Shown piece after piece: positions 10,315 to 12,825 of a DNA stretch of 12,825 bases. Below the pieces are notes generated by a model, which was given only the letters and a program-made list of their open reading frames with translations, was not told where the DNA came from and ran no database searches. This DNA comes from Pseudozyma flocculosa PF-1 (Eukaryota > Basidiomycota > Ustilaginomycetes > Ustilaginales > Ustilaginaceae): NCBI RefSeq assembly GCF_000417875.1, contig NW_006920888.1, positions 465,114-477,938 on the forward strand, given 5' to 3'. The position numbers and the translations under genes are program-made. Position 1 is the first letter of the stretch; each line of letters starts with the position of its first letter.

Positions 10315-12006
10315 ATGAGCGTCACTGCCACCGCCACCGCCACAGCCACCGTGGAGCTGGAAGCGGCTGCCGCTGCAGAGGCAGCCCCGGCCAAACCCCG
10401 CCGCGTGCTCGCAATGCCGCAGTGGAAGATCCCCAAGTCCCTCTCCGTCTCGCCCTACCTTGGATCCCGCAAGGACCGCGTTGCGGTGCAAAAGGCCGCC
10501 CAGGGAGCCTCCAGCGGACCGACGGGTGCTGAGGTCGACGCTTGGGTGGCTTCGACGCTGACGCGCAGCCAAGGTCTGGCGGCTGCCAGGTCGCACGCGC
10601 AGGGGGGCGCGTCCAGCGTCGAGGCTCAGGTCGATACCACCGGGCTTCGATCAGCGAGCGCAGGAACTGATAGTGCGGTCGCCTCCGCCGCCACCGCCAC
10701 CGCCACCGCCAACGCCACCGGCCTCCAGCTCGCCGAACTCCCGACTGACGAAAGGGGGAGAAGGCTGGGCCTCGAGGATGAAGACGATCCGCAGCTTCAG
10801 GACGACCCCGCCGTCTTTGCAGTCAGCCCACAGCCACAGCCACTGCCCGCTGCCACCGGGACGGCTACGGCCGACGCAGTGCTGCCTACATCCTCCGAAG
10901 TTCCACCGGACCTGGTGGACAAGGTGACCAAGGCCACCCACGGCCGCCAGACGACGGTGCGCTTCATCGCGCCGCCCTCGGTCACTGGCGTCGACCAGGT
11001 CGTGGCGCCCGTCGTGGGCCAAGGCTTCGTCGATCCGCGCCTCTATGGCGGTACCTCTTTCGACCTCGTCGGCGACGGCGAGCACGAGCCGCTCAACGTC
11101 ATCGTCAGCGCGCTCTCGTCCCCCGAGATCCTCACCAAAAAGGGCCTGCAGTCGTACATGCGCTCGCTCGACTTCGACAAGGAGTGCCTCGGCCTTCACT
11201 CGGGCGGCGCGCAAAAGGCGTGGCTCGACCCTCGCGGATGGAGGGACGAGGAGTGGCTCTTCCGCAAGGTCTACACGCCCCTCGACCACCTGTTCGGCAC
11301 GTGCATCGAGAGCCTGGTGGGGGGCAACCACTTCCGCGCGTGGCAGCAGCAGGGCACCGGCGCCTGGTTCCTCGCCACGAGCAAGGAGCAGAACGTGGCG
11401 AGGAAGCACATGATCGTGCCCGACGGCTACAACATCGGACGCGACGAGCTCGTCGAGCAGAGCCAGGCCGAACGCGACACCGTCACCAGCTTCTTTGGCA
11501 AGCGGTACCGGACCAGCGTCGAGTACGTCGCGGGACTCATGCCGCCCGGCCAGCAGGGCGTCAACCACGACATCGCCGTCGATGGCCTCACCGCCATCCT
11601 CACCGTGACGCTGCTCACGTCGTCGTCCAGCAGCGCCTCCCCTGTGTCCTCGGCTCCAGCGTCCTCTGCCGCCGTCTCCGGGCTCGACACCAACGCACCG
11701 GAACCCGTCGGCGCTGCCGCTGCCGCTGCCGATCCGTCGGAGACCGAGGATGAGGCAGGAGAGGCCATGCCCGAGTCGCCGTCGGGGGCGAACGGCAGGC
11801 AGCGGCGGATCGGCATCAATGACAAGACAAAGGAGCTCTGGCGTAGGATCCGTCACAAGCCCGCCGAGGACGAACGGACAAGCGGGCGAGCGGTCAAGGC
11901 GACGGCGGAGGGCGCTAACCCCACGGCGGCTGCACCCGCCCCGGTCGACGTCGGCACGCCGACAGCAGCGCCAGTTGGTGCTCAGCCCATCGTTGCGGCC
12001 CACTAG
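10315..12006 (+). CDS. Conserved fungal protein of unknown function
   Basis: Single open frame of 563 residues; function not known. Residues 1-215 are low-complexity: Thr-Ala repeats at 4-13 and about 124-135, an Ala-rich run, and a basic KPRRV. The conserved core spans about 225-435. Its signposts are NVIVSALSSPEIL (261-273), ECLGLHSGG (290-298), FGTCIESLVGGNHFR (327-341), IVPDGYNIGRD (367-377) and GVNHDIAVDGL (415-425). I recall this arrangement from uncharacterised fungal proteins, with the two cysteines (here C291 and C330) kept; a disulfide or shared site is inference. The rest, about 436-563, is Ser/Ala-rich with an acidic stretch and a basic segment near 500-525. No signal peptide or membrane helix is seen from this start, and no catalytic motif is recognised. 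The ATG at 10315 has a weak context (T at -3); the next in-frame ATG, at 10414 (Met34), has G at -3. A CACAG acceptor-like site at 10305-10309 leaves room for an unrecognised 5' exon. Confidence 0.82.
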   Translation: MSVTATATATATVELEAAAAAEAAPAKPRRVLAMPQWKIPKSLSVSPYLGSRKDRVAVQKAAQGASSGPTGAEVDAWVASTLTRSQGLAAARSHAQGGASSVEAQVDTTGLRSASAGTDSAVASAATATATANATGLQLAELPTDERGRRLGLEDEDDPQLQDDPAVFAVSPQPQPLPAATGTATADAVLPTSSEVPPDLVDKVTKATHGRQTTVRFIAPPSVTGVDQVVAPVVGQGFVDPRLYGGTSFDLVGDGEHEPLNVIVSALSSPEILTKKGLQSYMRSLDFDKECLGLHSGGAQKAWLDPRGWRDEEWLFRKVYTPLDHLFGTCIESLVGGNHFRAWQQQGTGAWFLATSKEQNVARKHMIVPDGYNIGRDELVEQSQAERDTVTSFFGKRYRTSVEYVAGLMPPGQQGVNHDIAVDGLTAILTVTLLTSSSSSASPVSSAPASSAAVSGLDTNAPEPVGAAAAAADPSETEDEAGEAMPESPSGANGRQRRIGINDKTKELWRRIRHKPAEDERTSGRAVKATAEGANPTAAAPAPVDVGTPTAAPVGAQPIVAAH

Positions 12007-12326
12007 TCGCGCGCTACCCGTGCATCGATACCCGCCATGATTTTGTTTACCCAGTCCGCCCCTGACCTGACCACCTCGCTGCTCGAGACCGGCGGGGCCC
12101 CATGACGACCGCGTCGACCGGACGAGCTTGCTTGATACATACATAGCCATGCAACCCCGCCCTTGGGGCCACACGGCGCCAGGTCGCGACCAGCACGGCA
12201 TGCCTCTGCGACTTCCGGTGATGCACACATGTTCTCGACGCCGGCGCGCACTGCTCCTTGTGCTTTTCATGCCGCGCGATGAGCCGTCGCCAAGGACTCC
12301 GAACCGGGCGAGGCCGGTCGGACCAT

Positions 12327-12358
12327 CCTGCGGCGGTGGCAGCTGGTGCCATCGCAGG
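12327..12358 (+). other. Imperfect 12-bp hairpin downstream of the unknown gene
   Basis: CCTGCG (12327-12332) pairs with CGCAGG (12353-12358). After a three-base GCG bulge, GTGGCA (12336-12341) pairs with TGCCAT (12347-12352) with one G:T wobble, closing on the loop GCTGG. It lies about 320 nt past the stop codon and may be in the 3' untranslated region or intergenic. Confidence 0.55.
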
Positions 12359-12746
12359 TGGATCGAGGAGCAAGCAGTAGCGGGATCAGGGGTACACACC
12401 TCGGCCTAGCAAGGCCCCTTAGTGGTGCTCCATGATCGACGCCTAGCTGCAACGCTGCGGTTGGGCCCCGCTCCTTGCCTGAATAGGATCGGGTTCAGAA
12501 CGGGCTGACAATAACACCAAGTCGACGGAGCTTGAAGCGGGGGTGAAGCCAAGAAGCTCGACACGCACCTCCGCCGAACCTAATGCAAGACCTGAGTGGA
12601 GCTTATGCCGCGTAGGACCTCCGTGGACGCAGCCGCTGGTCTTCACTTGTAGCTGTGGCGACGGCTCCGGTCCTGCGCTGCATCCTTCCCATTGTCGAGC
12701 AAAGCGACGAGGCCTGTACAGCTCCCCTTGTGCGATCCTCAAGCGA

Positions 12747-12753
12747 TATAAGG
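12747..12753 (+). promoter_or_regulatory. TATA-like element near the right edge
   Basis: TATAAGG in a GC-rich setting, about 70 nt before the window end. The spacing would suit a transcription start around 12780 and a plus-strand gene to the right. This is a single short match and only weak evidence. Confidence 0.2.
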
Positions 12754-12802
12754 CCGCGGGGCGACAAGAGTCAAGGTGCGCTGCCATTACATCGCCAGAC
12801 TC

Positions 12803-12825
12803 TCCCCCGTCCCCGTCCCCCCCCC
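12803..12825 (+). repeat. C-rich tract at the right edge
   Basis: CCCCCGTCCCCGT followed by an uninterrupted run of ten C to the window end. It may continue outside, so its true length is unknown. It could be a pyrimidine-rich leader or simply a homopolymer where the sequence was cut. Confidence 0.7.

Larger units (their letters stand above)
12007..12825. other. 0.8-kb 3' region without a recognised gene
   Basis: This stretch has scattered stops in all frames and only short open frames with no family resemblance. It should start with the 3' untranslated region of the preceding gene. An imperfect hairpin lies at 12327-12358. A TATAAGG element at 12747-12753 and a C-rich end suggest that another plus-strand promoter may begin here, with its gene outside the window. 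Confidence 0.55.

Noticed and set aside
10651..12399. Minus-strand open frame (582 codons) opposite the unknown gene
   Set aside because: The plus strand carries the conserved motifs; the antisense translation is Arg/Gly/Val-rich and looks like a shadow.

Overview
The window reads as nuclear DNA of a GC-rich basidiomycete fungus, most likely a smut-type or yeast-like Ustilaginomycotina species, although the exact lineage is a guess. Evidence: strong GC codon bias; small introns (104-149 nt) with GTGAGT/GTGTGT donors, CTGAC branch-site candidates and CAG acceptors; and four eukaryotic protein families. I see no bacterial operon features, no CRISPR array, no transposon and no convincing RNA gene.

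Layout: positions 1-142 are simple repeats (TGG, GTAG/GGAC tetranucleotides, a GA tract), followed by about 2.3 kb without a supportable gene. On the minus strand, 4440-2443 encodes a UBR7/Mlo2-type protein (UBR box, PHD-like finger, conserved C-terminal domain). A 363-bp divergent promoter separates it from a plus-strand gene (4804-6198) for a TFIIIC subunit of the GTF3C6/Tfc7 triple-barrel family. Next, also on plus, is a four-exon gene (6695-9037) for an alpha-1,2-mannosidase of glycoside hydrolase family 47 (MNS1 type), whose splice sites are fixed by the conserved protein motifs. After a 1.28-kb gap lies a single-exon gene (10315-12006) for a fungal protein of unknown function with a well-conserved core. 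The last 0.8 kb has no recognisable gene; it holds a hairpin, a TATA-like element and a terminal C tract.

The genes do not form a pathway. UBR7 (chromatin/ubiquitin) and GTF3C6 (RNA polymerase III initiation) are nuclear housekeeping genes sharing a divergent promoter. MNS1 acts in ER/Golgi N-glycan trimming and glycoprotein quality control. The fourth gene has no assigned role and is the least explained item. I found no previously undescribed multi-gene system. The more interesting points are the uncharacterised protein, a long linker inside the TFIIIC barrel domain, the mannosidase stop codon embedded in a splice-donor consensus, and two well-paired inverted repeats in non-coding DNA.
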